From Drosophila pseudoobscura (lineage: Eukaryota; Arthropoda; Insecta; Diptera; Drosophilidae), in NCBI RefSeq assembly GCF_009870125.1, contig NC_046681.1, positions 13,219,001 through 13,283,000 on the forward strand: a DNA stretch of 64,000 nucleotides. Reading direction: 5' to 3'. Under the pieces are notes generated by a model. The model made no database searches. It had not been told where the DNA came from and saw only the letters and a program-made list of their open reading frames with translations. The stretch's first letter is position 1; every line of letters begins with the position of its first letter. Positions 22,902 to 36,819 of the stretch are shown here, in pieces. The position numbers and the translations under genes were made by a program.

Positions 22902-25900
22902 TTTAACTTGTGGTATTTGAAATTTAGATTACGAGAAAATCAAATTTACAAAAAATAATACCTGGGAATTATAGAAACCAAGCTGTTATCCCTTGAAAAT
23001 CAGGAATACTAATGGAATATATCCAACTTCGTGGCACAAAACCGTAAATCGAATATAAGAAACTAATTTCAAGGCCTTCTTGGCAAAGAAAAGTGTGAAG
23101 AAGTCTTTCCTGTCATTCGCACGGAGAGAGAGTCTATTTGCTTGTGGGAAATTGGAACAGCGAATAACGTAGTAATTTATAATTTATAAAGAAAAACCCA
23201 AGCCAAGGCTTTTCAACGTTCTCGCCTTGTATACATGTCTTGGTTTATTTAAGCCATAATTCATCTGTGGCCTAAGCTGGGCTAGATGTTGGCTTGTTTC
23301 ACTCTAAAAACTGCCATCAAAATCAAAGCCATAAGCCCCGTACAAAATGGATGCTGCAGGTGGAAGGAATATCCACGAGTGGATGAGGATTTGGGATGTG
23401 GATGTGGGCTGTGGAAGCTGGAACTGTGGCTGACCACAATTTCACGTTTGCCTAGCCGTGAACACGTTCAACATGAACGGCGATTAGTTGCATTTGTTTA
23501 CGAGTATGGATTTCGGATTTGTCTCCGGCTGTGCCATGCCAGTGGAGAGTGTCCAGGACCCAGGCAGGCAGCAGGGAGCAGCACCATCCGTGGCATCGTC
23601 GTAATGGTCAAGGCAGAGGTAACTTATTGCAACGTGGCGTGCGAGTGGCCAGTGAGTGCTCCAAAGGGGGTTGTGCTTCGATTCGACCATCAGACAATTG
23701 GATGTCCTGTCGCACTCCACTCCCGGAGTTTTGTTCCAGGTGTGGGCTGAGTGGATTGCCCTCCCACCATCTCTCTCGCTCTCTCGCTCTCTCTCTCTCT
23801 GACGATATGGATGTGATTTCGTTTTCTTTGCAACTTTATCCACATTGTAAAGTAGACATTATGTTGATGCGACCGTGTCCTTTAGCTGTGCTCCAACTCC
23901 ACATCGAGAGCCGACTGGACTCTCCTCATATCGCACTTGGGACATCTGCCGACGGTGGCGATAATATCCCTGAAATTATTTTCAGTTACTCGTACATTGG
24001 TTGCCAGACCCGTTTCCCCGTTGCCCCGTTGCCCAGTGGCCTCGGCCTTTGTTTTATTGTTATTGTTTCGTTGCTGGGGCCATTGTCGTTGCCAACTTCG
24101 TGACTCTCACTCCGGACTCTCTTTCTCCGTTCATCCTGCTGTCCAGATTCGTATCCAATCCAAGCCCGGGACACATTAGTGGAAGATGGACATTTCTGTG
24201 CCGTCCCATCTCCCATGTCCCATGTCCCGTGTCCGGTTGTGGGTCTCTCTCCTGCCAAAGTTATTACATGTTATATCTCGCTTTTTGCCCCGAAAAAGCT
24301 GTGTGTGCCACTTGCAATTATACACTTACTCTGCAACATTGTCCGCCCGCTCTGCCCCCCCCCCGCCACACCACACGCTGCCTGCCCCATGTGTCCTTCT
24401 GGGTGTGTGATTTTCGCATATTGGCGCTACAAACTAATGGCTTCACTAACGATTGTAACCGTTGTCCTTAATGGCATCCTTTTGGGCATCACGCGCATCG
24501 CATCCCGTTTTGTCGATTTGTTTTGTCCCTCATCTGTGCCCCAATCCCAATCCCAATCCCTGTCCCATGGTCCATCGGTCCATTGGTCATGGGTTTAGTA
24601 CACACAAGTACTCTCCTATCTATGATGGAACGAAGAGATAGCTTTGCCTCTAAACTTTTCTCTAGGCATTGCATTTGGATAATTACATATTAGAAGGGAA
24701 CGGGATCTATAAAACATGGAAAATATTATAGTTTCTTGAAGGAAAATTGCAGCAAACAAAGTTAGAAAAGGGTTTGCAATGTACTTTCTGTACATATTTT
24801 GATTATTAAAATAAAATAAATACATATAAAGAGGGAACACCCTTTCTGCAATGACAAAACCACAACTATGGGCTTCAGATTGATGAAATCTGAGCGGGTT
24901 TCCCTTGTCTCTTCTATCTCTCCTTGAAAAATGTCCCTTCCGCACCTCAGCCTTAAACAGAACCTCATTGCGGTCGAAAAAAAAAATCCTACAAATTTAT
25001 TGTTAATAGAAAAAGGGCCCGAGCGGGTGAAGCACGCACATTAACCCTCCGCCCGCCCGTCCAGAGATGCGATGGTGGTGGCGATGGGGTTGACGATGCC
25101 TATCTGGTGGTGGTCATTGCAGCCGCATCCGGGACCGGGATACCCTCTGGACACTGGACACTCGTAAACATCTCGAATCATACGATATCGAAAAATAATC
25201 TCACAACGGAAATGGCATATTTAAAAGGCCAAAGGATTCCCTGCGATTTAACTTATAAAAGAACAAAAAAAAAAACAAGACGCAGCAAATCCAATGCCCA
25301 AGAGTCCTGCCCCGTGATAGTGTCTCTGTCCCTGTCCCTGGTCCTGGTCCTGGTCCTGTTGCTGGTCCTGTTCCTGTCGTGGGCTTCGGCTACTGCGACA
25401 GCAGTTTTTCGGGGGATTTTTAGTGTTTATTGCCGTAGATTAGTTTGTTTATTGTAATCCTCGTTATAAATTAAGCAAAACTTGCGCTTAAAAACCCATT
25501 GGCAGCATTCGGCAGGCGAGAAAGGGTTTTCTTACGGGACTCCTTACGTTCGGCAGGGGGGCCCCATCCCATATTAATTTGCCGCATATTTCCCCGAAGG
25601 CATCGAACGAACTTAGCGAAGATAATTGCTGCAAATGGTTTACGACCGCAGCCGATAAATGTTTGTCGTAGTTGGGACGGAGCCTGGAATCTTTTAGACA
25701 AAAGAAATTTCATTTACTGAGAGGAGAAATGCTAGGGTTTGGCTTTGGAACTCAATAAGCGATAGATTTTGGTACGGAATTGGGTTTAAAAATTCATTTC
25801 TAATGCAAATGTTTCAATTTTTTTGATATTTCACAGAAATACCTTATATTTTGGAATGAAACACAGGCCGCTACCCAATTTCCAACCAAATTGTATGCAA

Positions 25901-28900
25901 ATTTATAGTAAAATTTGGTTCAATCATCCTCCAGATGTCCACAACATTACGAGCAGAAAGGAACACTGCCGAAAATGTATGTAAGTTTCACTAAATATAA
26001 AAATTGCAACATACTGTACACATATTTTGTAATATTCCAGAATCGCGACAGCTGCTGGTTTTTTGCCGCTCGTTCGATTCGATTCGAACGATTCCGCTGG
26101 CGGAGAGATGAGTTTTTATATGGCCAAGGTGTGTGGCGGCTGTTCAATAAGGAAACCCAATAAGCCAGGAGCAGAGCAGATACAGGTGCTAGAGTGGGGA
26201 ATACACAGATAAAGATACAAGCCAATGAGTGGTAGATACACCTGGGATGAGTGGAAGAGCTCCAGGTGATGCCCGCATAACATCCTTATTTGGGTTTCCT
26301 TTTTTTTTTGCGTTTTGGACTAAAATGACAAAACTCCATTAAGAATTACAATTTCCCGTCTAACCTTTTATTACATTTCCGATTCCCTTTTTTCGCTTTG
26401 TTTTGGCACTCTGCCCCCCCTGGAGGGGGAGCTCTATACTAGAGCGGGAGAGTGAGCGCTTCTAATTGCATTTTAAAATTGCGACACCATAAAATGTGCT
26501 TACGGTATAAATAATTATAACGGCATTTGTCGCAACAAACAGCCAGAGAGCAGCACAGAGGCAGGAACCCAAAGCCACTCCAGCGAGTGGCAATGATTTC
26601 CAGTGTCAGGACGAGGCAATGGGTTTGCGAGGACACACCAGAACAGAGCCATGCAGTCGGTTGTTGTCGCATCTCCTGGATATTGCATGAGCTCCCAGCA
26701 GCATCCCGAACCCCGAACCCCGCACCCAACAGCCAGCAGCCAGCAGGTTCAACCTCTTTTCCATTTCGCCCTGGCAATGGTAGCTCCATTTTGCAACAAC
26801 AACAACAACGACAACGATGTCATGCGATTAACGTGAGCTGCATATTTTCAGCTAATTTTCTAATTAAAATGGTATTTATGCATTTTTCAGCTGGCAGAAT
26901 TAAACATTCAGCGCCAAGGAGGCTGAAAGCAAGGACTACCTACCCGAACAGCCTTCTAATGGTAAATTTTATCCATTTCCATTAGTTTTGGGATTAATTT
27001 CAATAAAAGTCTGTATTTTAGCTCTGATCTGGATGTACCTGATCGATATACAAGCTGAATGGAGCCTGGAGCATGTTTTCATTCTAAAGAAATCTTCAAA
27101 GGAGTGCCTCTGACGTGCTCCTTTAGACTGTCTGTCTCCTGGCCACACACTTGACAAGGATAATGCATAGGACAGCTCGCCGTCTTGGGTATATCCTTGT
27201 GTCACGACAGTGAAACGCAGCTTGCGCTACACTTGGTTGTCGCATAAATTTGTGTCCTGCAACAGGACGGGGCAGACCAAAGCGTTGCAAGACTGGAGAC
27301 TGCAGTGGCTTATGTCCCTCGAGTCGCTGTCTCTTGGTCAAATTTATTTACTTTGTTATTTATTCTGTCATTTAGCAATGATTTGAACAGCGTAACAGGG
27401 GCTCCCAGGACTGTGATAGGTTGGGACTTGGCTATAGGGAGTATTGGGAGTGTTTCCTTAAAATAATCGTGATTTTTGGCTTGTTCTTTGCAGCCTCCTC
27501 TTCAGGCCAAGTATCCATTTCATTCCTGGCCAATCAATGGCTTACTACCAGCTGTCTCTGCTGTCAAATCCAATAAACTTCTAGAGCACACATTGTATGA
27601 GAGCACGATCCATGGATCCATTTCCGCCTTACGTTCGCCATGTAATTCAAACATTTTAACGACCTTCAGCCTGAGCAGAACGACGTGTGTCCTGTGTCCT
27701 GACGGCGACAGATTTTTCTAATGTCTCCATTCGAATCCTTTGGCCAAAGGCAATTAAATGTGCCACGGAATGGGGCTCAGAGAGTGGCAGCAGTAGGAGT
27801 AAGAGTCATAATTGTTTTTTGCGTGCGTGAATGCGGGCCAGGGAGATGGGATGTGGATGGGGATGGGGAACTGTCATAAATTCCAGTGGAGAAACACGAT
27901 TTGAAATGAATTATATCTTATGGTTATTAGACAAAGGGACATCCCCTTGAACACTCATGCCGAATCAGGCGTTGCAGTTGGCCTTTGGGAAGGTGTAATT
28001 ATTAACATTTGTGCTTTCTCTTGGGCCGAAACAATTAAAAGCGAAAGCAGTTCGAATCAAAGAACAAGAAGGACACACACATGAGAGGCACGGTGGCAGC
28101 AGGAGGTGGCAGTGGCGCACGCGGTGGATTGTCAGTGTGAAGAACACATGTGCAATTGCCGCTTGCCTTAATGGGCCATAAATAACCGGGGACAACAATG
28201 AGAGGCGGCTGCACTGCATCCCACCTCAACTTCTCTGCCTCCCTACCATTCTGCCACTGCGGGCTCTTTTCTTTTTCTTTTTATACTCTTAAATGGGGTA
28301 GTATGTTTTCCCCTATATGTTTGAAATGCAGAGGGGGATCTGCAGCAAAAGCTTGCAAAGGGTATCCGCGTTCGACCTTCAAGGGACGGGACTCTCCTTT
28401 CTTGCTTCTTTTGTTGGGTGCTACTCGCCAGGACATATGAAATTATTGCACGTCGACGTGCAGCCAATCGTTGTGCGTGTCCTTGCGGCCACACACACTC
28501 GTATATACGCGCACACACACTGACATGACATTGCCTGCTGCCCGGTTCGGCCTGCATGTGCATGTCCTTCGTCATTCATCAACGCTGCCGCTGTGTATGC
28601 GGTTGCGGCTTAGGGGTGGCAGGCGGGCGTCCCTTCCCCCTTCCTGGCACCTTTTGCGCATAAAATGTTCTTCCCCAAAATGTGCAAAATGTTGAAATGC
28701 GTCGACTGCTTTTGATTTATTGTCAATTGAGATGAAACATAAAATGCTGCCTGCCAATAAAAGTGTTGGAAGCAGCCACGTCGTCGTGCCGTCGTCGTCG
28801 TACTCCTGCAAAAAGGATAATGCGCTGCGCTTGTTTTAATTGAAAATAAATCTTGTCAATTTACGTCGCGGCCAGACACATCCTGTGATCCTGCCCGCTT

Positions 28901-29907
28901 CTGTGTTTGCTTTTATGTCTGATTTTCATTTCTTTTACCAAATTGTAAATTACTTCCGCCTGCTCTTTTGTTGAATGTCCTTTCAGGACCAAAGGTGTTG
29001 CGTACTTGGGCTTGGGCTTTCCTTTTTTTTATTTTTATGACACTAGAAAAAATATACGAGTATCCCGAAATCCGGCGACGAACATCCGCCACCTTTTCGA
29101 CCAAAAGTCCCCTTTGGGGTCGCGTCCTTTTTGCAATAATACAGCAACAAAAAAATCTACATATAAATAAACATTAAAATACTTTGGAGACTGAGTGCAA
29201 AAAATACAAGTTTCCACAGTCTTAGTACTATAGGATACCCTTTGAGCAAAGACAGAAGAGTAGACAAAGAAGAGTAACGGCCATACATTTTTTGGGCTTT
29301 TGACAGTGGCTCCAGGCTCTCTAAAATTGTTGCTGAAAAGCCGCTCAAAAGCCACTTCAGCTTCTTATATTTTCAGCTTTACCTGAATTTAATATTGACT
29401 TTCAATACGTCTTGGAAAACGTATTAAGTAAACCTAATTTATTGGAAAACAAAGGCAGGCTAGTTTTAAAAATTCTGCAGGCCATATATTTTATAGATTT
29501 GAAAGATTTTGGACATACATAAATAGTGTTTGACCCAGTCTCATAGAAGGATGCATTTTCGGACACGACGTTAACACTAATATACCATTCTAAGATGGAA
29601 AGATAAATATTTTGATAATTAGGTAGTAAATTTTGCGAATTTTATTTTATTTTTTGGCGAATTCCAACCTTTTCATATGGCAGCCGTGATTAGATATATA
29701 CCATATATATATAGATAGATATTTGATGTATTTTGTGTAAATTCACTATTAATATTTTTCTCACAAAGTTACCTTAGAGCTTTAAATTATATTCGAGCAT
29801 TTGTGTTATGGATTCGACAAAATTCTGACAACACTCCTCAATTGTTTTGTTACAAATATTAAGACATTTTTGGTAGACAGTAAAAAAAATTGTAAAATTT
29901 AAAGAAA
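22902..29907. other. Gene-free stretch
   Basis: No supported gene in about 7 kb. It contains CT runs near 23.77-23.80 kb, CCATGTCCCGTGTCC-type repeats near 24.21-24.24 kb, CCTGGT repeats near 25.33-25.37 kb, CAACAACAACAA near 26.80 kb and GTCGTC repeats near 28.78-28.80 kb. AT-rich DNA with ATATAT runs near 29.69-29.72 kb leads into the Tom22-like gene. ORFs here are short, antiparallel and repeat-driven. Confidence 0.5.
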
Positions 29908-30156
29908 ATGTCCGAACCAGTGGAAAATACATCCCATGAACGGCAGAACCACAACGAGTCAGCTGGAGAGCATAGCGGAGGATTGGTGCCGGAATCGCTT
30001 CGTAACGCGATCTCTACAGTCGCCAAGGTAACCGCAGCCGGCGTCAAGCAAGTGTGCAACGCCTCATGGATGATATTCGCAGTTTCCCTAATTCTCTTCG
30101 TGCCGATTATCTTTGAAATCGAACGCCACCACGGGACAAGTTTTGATTTCAATTAA
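29908..30156 (+). CDS. Truncated Tom22-like mitochondrial outer-membrane protein
   Basis: This 82-residue protein resembles the membrane-anchor half of Tom22, the receptor and organising subunit of the TOM import complex. After a polar, acidic-leaning N-terminus it has VPESLRNAISTVAKVTAAGV, matching the pre-membrane helix of animal Tom22 (PE-x-V/L-R). The transmembrane segment WMIFAVSLILFVPIIFEIER follows at about 53-72 and keeps the family's proline and FE-x-E/ER ending. The protein is much shorter than normal Tom22: the cytosolic receptor region is reduced and the intermembrane-space tail is only about ten residues. ATG is preceded by an A-rich leader and AATAAA comes ten bases after the stop. 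It is probably a diverged duplicate of the housekeeping gene (maggie in fly). Whether it enters the TOM complex is unknown. Confidence 0.65.
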   Translation: MSEPVENTSHERQNHNESAGEHSGGLVPESLRNAISTVAKVTAAGVKQVCNASWMIFAVSLILFVPIIFEIERHHGTSFDFN

Positions 30157-30165
30157 ATTAAATGA

Positions 30166-30171
30166 AATAAA
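30166..30171 (+). terminator. Poly(A) signal AATAAA of the Tom22-like gene
   Basis: An exact AATAAA lies ten bases past the stop codon, giving a very short 3' UTR. That is consistent with a compact duplicated gene. Confidence 0.5.
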
Positions 30172-32175
30172 CAAGATTACCAGAAGATTAATATACATAT
30201 ATTTGTTGAAGATTTTACATCTGAAAAGAGAGCTTAAGGTACGCGTATACCTTCAAACTCTTCAAGTCCAGGGTATCAACAAAAAAAGAAACGAATATGT
30301 AATAACATTTTATGTTTGCTAAAAGTTGGGTAACATTGAAAAATGGTTTGTTTGCCATTATGTGCGTTACCCTAACCTTACTTTTTGGCAGGGATTTAAT
30401 TATTACGATTTCAGAATAAGGGACAGAATAAGCGATAAACTGGAGCGGGGGCAACGATATGTGGGAGGCTTCATAAAGAATACACTTTAAAGTCTATAGA
30501 TTCATTAACTTCATTTGAGGAACCTTTCCAATCGGGCTATAGTCCTTTGATAACCCTCCATTTTGTCCCCTTTTCAATCGTAGAGAATACAGACTTCGTT
30601 GAGCAAAAACTAAAGTCCTTTTTGCCATTCAAGAAACCAACGGAAGTTTGACAAAATTGCTCTTTCTTTTCGTACTTCTTTTGCCCACTAAAATATTCCA
30701 CTTTTCTTTTTAGCAGTAGAATCTTTCCTTTCTTTTGTTGATAGTTAAAGATTTATTTGGCCATGTTTATGATTCATGAATACCGAATAAAATAAGAGAA
30801 ACTATTCCAAATCAAAATCGCCTTTTGCTGCGAGTAACTTCCTGGGGAGATCCTCATAAATTGTTTTTGCTGGGACAATCTTTGGACACATTGAACTCCA
30901 ACATTAAAAGGTCGTTCCTCTTGTGTTCTCCACAAATCAAGGCTAAAAATCATTTAAACGATTTCCACCCTGCCGGCCCACACAGAAAGCAGAAAATTGT
31001 CACTTTTGATTTGTTTGCCCTTGATATGGGGGCGAACTTTGAATTTATTTCACTCTTCTTGGAGAGATGGTTGGATGGTCCCTGGTAGTATCCCATTTTG
31101 GCGCCGCTTGCATTTCCTTTTTGGCATTCGGTTCTGGGCCAAATGATTTCATGTGAAGCGGTGATTATTTTCACCTAAAATGCGTTCCCCCTCCCAGTGG
31201 CAAGGATCTGGGATCTGGGAGGTTGCAGGAGGAAAACTGGCAGGATATTTATGGGCTTTGAGCGTGTTCCGCCTTTGCCGGGGGCGAGTGGTGGGGGAGG
31301 GGCCAGGGCCAGGCACTTTCAATGTTTTTGCCAGTGTCTTTGGCCAGTCGATTCGATGCAGGAGCACTCCACTCCACTCCAGCTACAGCTCCAGCTCCTG
31401 CTCCGATGTGGCACTTGTATTTATGTCTTCGTCTATAAATCCATGTCTTGCAACCACTCCTCACACACACAGAGCGCACCCATGCCGCCACCATGCCACC
31501 ATGCCACCATGTGCGCGCGTCTTCATGTCAAATCGTAGATTTATAATTTTCGGCTGCGTCGCCAATGCAACTTGCGGGGCAATAAAAAAAAGAACGAGCA
31601 ACAAGGAGGCTAGGTTTCAAGGACCGAAGGTTGGGATACACTGGAAAGATCCAGTGATTCCTCGAGAAAGGTCCACACAAAGACGAGACCTAGGGATAGT
31701 TCTAGCTTCTACAAAAAATCATCATACCGTATAGAAAGAGTATATTAAAAAAGCAAAGAAAATACTCGTACGGAAGCAAACACACACACATCCTTTGGCA
31801 GGACAGCAGGAGGATCGAAAACCAGTACCAGAGCTCAGGATTCGCCACCAGTCGTCGTCGTCGTCGTCGTCTCAGTCTGCTCCTCGGTTCGGTTCTGGTT
31901 CTGGCCTGTCGAACGCCATGAATTATGATTTTTGATTGAAGTTGAGTTATTGCAATTCAATTTATTATAAATGCGGTTGCCACGAACCCGAACCTGGCCC
32001 CTGTCGCCTGTCCCCTGCCCCTTGCCGCCAGTCCGCTTCCACCCCAGGAAGCCAGCAGGATTCAGCAGGCATCAGGCATCGCCTGCCCAGGACATTGAAC
32101 TATGAGTTCTTGGCGTGGCCGAATTTCTGCCCCGTTTGAGACTTCCTTCCACTCCTTTCACTCTCTACTTTCTGG

Positions 32176-32207
<32 letters not shown>

Positions 32208-35200
32208 CCGTTTTCGACACTTTTGCTAAATTTATTGCCGATTATTTTTACATTTCCTTCTTTTTCAATTTTTTCCTATTTTTTTTTCCACCCGTTTGGC
32301 AGGACATTTTCGGGGGGAGGACAGAAATTCTGGGTGTCGCGGCAATTATTTTTAACATTTTTGTTGATTTTTCATTGATTTCAGATTTGAGTAGAAGTTT
32401 TGCCAAATTCAAGATTCATAAAAGTAGAGAGAAATTAAGGACAAAAAAACTCGAACTCTTTTAAAAAACCCAAAATATTAGCAGATTTTCCATTCACTTG
32501 GCCTCTTTATGGCTCCCATTATGTGCACCCTAGAACAACCCCTAGCAAGCCATTCATTTGGGGTCCCAATCCCAATACCAATCCATTACAGCCGCCTGCA
32601 TATGCAGCCCATCAGCGATATTAGCTATTGGCGCTATTTATATGGCACATAAATCACAAATGGGTGGCCAAATGGCTCTCGCTCTCCCTCTCTCGGCCAT
32701 GAGCTACTCGCAATTAAGAGAAATATATTAGTCTAGCAGCTGATTTAATTATTTAACGATGAAGTCCAAGTCGCGGCCACCCAGAGGGGAGGGCAGAGGA
32801 GGACGAGGCCAGTAAACAAGCCAAACAGGAGCAGGATCCGCCTCTTTTAAGCGTCAGACAACCGCATCACAGCGTCAGACAAAAGGCATCACACAACCCC
32901 GAGTGGGTGGGTGGAGGAATGGTGGAGGCCATGGCTAAGGGTCTCTCTATGCGAGTGTATGGGATTCCAGCGGGGGTCTCGGCTTGGGTCTGGGTGTGGG
33001 TCTGGGAGTTCCTGTAATTGCACCAACGCGCATAATTCATATCAAATGACCATTTTAAAATCCTTTTATTTCGGTGCGTCGCCCTCCCGTCTCTGTGTTC
33101 TCTCTGGGATCTCTCGGCTCTCCCGCCTCCTGCCCGCCAAAATATTTGAAATAATAATTCTTCGAGATAAATTACCCAAAAACAGGTGTGTCGGTGTGTG
33201 TGTGTGCGCCGTTCTCTAAATTGCCCTGATGCTGGTGGGTCCTGCCCGCCGTCCTTCTGCCCCCTCTTGGTGCTCCTGTGCCCCAAAGCGAGACAATGAC
33301 ACAGAGCCACAACTACAACTACGGCAGGCATGCAGGCAGGCTGGCTATCACTCTGTTCCTCTGCCCTCATACTGTGCCTGTCCCCCTCCCCCCGCCTCTG
33401 TTCCCATTCGGGTTACTCCCAATCCCTGGCCCTGGCCCTGGCCCAATCCCAGACCCAATCTACTCGTACTTTTCCCCAGTTTTCGGTGCGGTGGCAGTCG
33501 GTCAGTCGAGAGTCGTCGAATGGCAAACGGCGGCGGATGGGCTTAAGTGCTCGGCTGGCTCGTTGGTTCGTCCTGTTCGTCCTGCGTTTGGCATTTAGCA
33601 TCAGGAAATTATGCTGACGCTGCCAACTGGTCTCGGGCATGGGGAATGGCCATGGGCCACTGAGATTGGGAGCCCAGGCAATCAGCGACGTCTGCAGATG
33701 TGCATGCACATGTCCATGTCCTATCTACTGTCCGTCCTGCTGCTGCTGCTGCTGCTGCTACTCCTCTCTCTGTGTGTGCAGGCGCCTGCGCCGTCTCCAT
33801 GGCTCATGTTGTGTCCTCATTAACCCCCCCCCCCCCTACACACATACAGGGAAAGGGAGAGGGGCAGGAAGAGGGACGCCCGCTCTAATGAGTTCCAGGC
33901 TCCGCACGGGGGGCATATGTTGTCGTCTATTCTGCGCGCGTGTGTGTGTGTGTGTGTGGCATGGTGGCATGGTGGCATGGTGGCATGGTGGCACATCCTA
34001 GCCGCATTCCAGTTGATAGCCAGCCAGCCGTCTCTCGCGCGCTGCTGCTGCTGCTGTGTCACACATCTGGGTGCAAATTATGGCACATTTCAAATAGCAC
34101 AAAAACTCCACTGAGCGAAAATATACAAGGGATCTTTGCTGAAAAGAATTTAAAGCAAACTTTAAACCAGAAGAAAGTAGAAATGATACCAAAAGATACG
34201 AAATATTTAAGCCTGAAGAAATCGTATCCTATATCGTATCAGAACATTAATTTAAAGTCCTAAATAGGGAACATACTTTGATAATCTCTGTTCCTTAACG
34301 GCAGAGCTCGATTTAGTTATAGTTTCTGAGTTTGTGTCAACTTTTTGAAGACCTAACGACTGAAAATCTGTTCAATTTGTAGGATTTCCAAACCGATTCC
34401 CAGTCCAAACTCAAAAGAAACAAACAGCTCTTATCTGATATCTATAGATCCCCCGCCCTTCCCAGGCTGTGCAGATTTCTTCAAGTCTTCCAAAGACTTT
34501 CCCCAGTGCACCTTCCACATACTGGCGTTGCACACTCCGCCCGGCCTGGCAGCCAGAAAGAGAGCGCGATAATCGCATAAAAGTTTACATTTATGATGCT
34601 CCAGCAGCAGCGGGGCAGGGTGGCCCCAGGGCAGGGATAGGTGCAGCACCCCCTCGGCAACCCGGAGGAGACTCAGTCACAAACACCTCGGCCGTAAAAC
34701 ATTCGGCTGACGGCAGCATACAAAGACTGACACAGACCCCACGAGCGGACGAACGGACGAAAGGACGGACGGACAGCTGTTTGAGAGGGCCAACTATGAG
34801 TGCGGATGCAGCAGGGGTTGCTTGGTTGGTTGGTTGGTTGCCTGTGTATGAAAGCTCTATGGCTCTCTAGGTCTAGTGGTAAATGTGTGCGATGTGCAGC
34901 AGGCCCCAAACCCACCAGCCGCTGCCGCTGCTGCTGCTGCTGCAGAGGACGACGGACTCGCAACGAGAACAAAAAGGCGCGAAAATCCATTCGCACATAA
35001 AATGCGCCACAGTGTGCATTATTTTAATGTCACTGATAAATCATTTTTATGTCGGTGCTAAATCAAAAGATGGACGAGCAAATGCCGTATTTCAAGCGAG
35101 AGTCCTGGCCGCAGAGGGGTACTGTACGGTACGGTACGGCTACCGGCTACAGACTACGGGTGTCACACATGCACCCCGGGCAAAGGTGTGCTCTGCTCCG

Positions 35201-36005
35201 GGGTCTGGGCCTGGTCCTGGGCCTGTGTTATGGGTCTGCACTGCCGCCTGCATTCGTCCATTAAAATGCGCTCCGGTGTGTCCAAAACACAAGCAGCAGC
35301 AGCCACGTCTACGGGCGGGGGGGGGGGGGGGGGCGGTTGCAAGGCCCGTTTATTTATTATTAACACAAAAAAGACCCCGAGGACGAATTGCAGTTTTGCT
35401 TTGGAGCTTTGGAGCCTGAGCCCCAGTCCGACCTCCCGGCGGAATGCGCAACTGCTCTCTGAGTGGCCGCTGCCGCTGCCTGCTGCCTGCTGCCTGCTGC
35501 CTCATAATTCGTTGTCCTTCCAGGTTCACCACTCTCCTGTGTGCTCTACTGCTGCAGGAATTCATCTGTTTGCGGTCCAAACACGTGCCGTTGGCCAGAA
35601 ATAATGTGCACTGGAATCTGCTTGGACTAATGGGTGCAGAACATGATATTTGGCTTAGGCCTCGGCCCAAAGGGAAACTCGAATGATCTCCAGAAACTTG
35701 TTCTTCCTGCGAGGAACGCACAAAGATGCAGATTTCTCTCAACAAGACACGATAGACTAGAATTTTGAACTAAAACAGTCTCTCAAATGAACGAGCCTTT
35801 ACAACACATAAATAGGGATAAGGGTTTTGCAGTAGAGAAAGTTCTATCGATCTGTGTAAAATTTTAAATCCCATAAAATAAAAGCAGTAAATAGTAAATG
35901 CAAAAAGCAACAATTGCTGAGGAATTTATTACAGAGTAGCAGGTGATTAAAACATTATAAATATTTATTCAAATCCATGCACATACTATCGCAGTTTATT
36001 CAATG
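30172..36005. other. Gene-free stretch with many simple repeats
   Basis: No supported gene. Repeats include TCG near 31.86 kb, a GT run near 32.18-32.21 kb, CTGGCC repeats near 33.43 kb, CTG near 33.74 kb, poly-C near 33.83 kb, TG followed by GGCATGGT units near 33.94-33.99 kb, GGTTGGTTGGTT near 34.83 kb, GTACG repeats near 35.12 kb and a G run near 35.32-35.33 kb. These drive numerous false ORFs. The G run may be a sequencing weak point. Confidence 0.5.
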
Positions 36006-36013
36006 TATCGATA
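36006..36013 (+). promoter_or_regulatory. DRE (TATCGATA) upstream of the BTB gene
   Basis: An exact TATCGATA lies about 180 bases before the ATG and about 110 before a strong 5' UTR splice donor. That is a usual distance for a DREF-type core promoter driving the downstream BTB gene. Confidence 0.55.
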
Positions 36014-36114
36014 AGATCAATCAATATATTTTGCCACCGCCAACTTACCATCAAAGAGACAAACGTGAAATTGTGCTTAAAAAAACAAAAAAATTACTAA
36101 AGAACAGGAGAAAA

Positions 36115-36168
36115 GTAAGTTCAAAAAAAATAAATTAAATAACAACTACATTACCGGTCCGATCGCAG
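36115..36168 (+). other. Likely 5' UTR intron of the BTB gene
   Basis: A consensus donor AAAA|GTAAGT begins at 36115. Acceptors GATCGCAG (ending 36168) or AAATTCAG (ending 36178) give an intron of 54 or 64 bases, within the fly size range. Splicing would leave the ATG at 36187 close to the start of exon 2. Confidence 0.5.
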
Positions 36169-36186
36169 GGAAATTCAGTAACGAAT

Positions 36187-36621
36187 ATGAAAGACTGGGC
36201 CACCTACATAGCCCCTTACATTAGGAGACGCCGCACCGCCGAGCAAGATCTGGTGTACAACTTTGGCGAGCAATTGTTGAATGAAATAGAGAGCCTCTGC
36301 ATGAACAATCTCTTCTCGGACGTGTCGTTCCTCGTGGAGGGGCAGCGCCTGCCAGCGCACCGCTTGATTCTAGCGACTCGCAGTCAGTACTTCCGGGAAC
36401 TGCTCTTCGGTGGCATGTGCAATTCAAGGGAACAACTGATTCGGCTGGAGGTGCCGCTGGAGGCATTCAAACTAATACTGGGCTACCTTTACGCGGGCAC
36501 TGTGCCCTTATCCTTGGATACGGATGCTATCGTGCAAGTGCGCGATTTGGCCAAAATGTATGGCTTGCTGGAACTCTGGACGGTCATAACCAGATACCTA
36601 AACGGCCGTAGTGTTTCTTAG
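36187..36621 (+). CDS. BTB-domain-only protein related to BTBD9
   Basis: This 144-residue protein is almost entirely one BTB/POZ domain (about residues 30-140), a dimerisation fold often used by Cullin-3 adaptors. Diagnostic segments are NNLFSDVSFLVEGQRLPAHR, ILATRSQYFRELLFGGM, and VPLEAFKLILGYLYAGT, with a C-terminal LAKMYGLLELWTVITRYL helix. The wording is closest to BTBD9 (CG1826 in D. melanogaster). Full-length BTBD9 continues with BACK and discoidin-like domains, which are missing here, and the reading frame ends just after the BTB helices. It is therefore either a truncated duplicate or a stand-alone regulator that could pair with BTBD9 or other BTB proteins. A DRE and a probable 5' UTR intron upstream support a live gene. 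The start follows the 5' UTR intron acceptor. Confidence 0.75.
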   Translation: MKDWATYIAPYIRRRRTAEQDLVYNFGEQLLNEIESLCMNNLFSDVSFLVEGQRLPAHRLILATRSQYFRELLFGGMCNSREQLIRLEVPLEAFKLILGYLYAGTVPLSLDTDAIVQVRDLAKMYGLLELWTVITRYLNGRSVS

Positions 36622-36819
36622 ATGACCCTGTTCAGAGAAAGGCCGTCAGGCAAGGAACTGGAGCGGGCGTGCATAAAAGACAATGTTCATAAGTTCTTCT
36701 CAACAATTCCAAACAATCCAGCATACCCGATTTGCGCATAGCAAATTATATATGTAATTTCTGGCAAATATAAATTTACATATTCATTCTGATAATCAGC
36801 TGATTCATACCAAACATTT

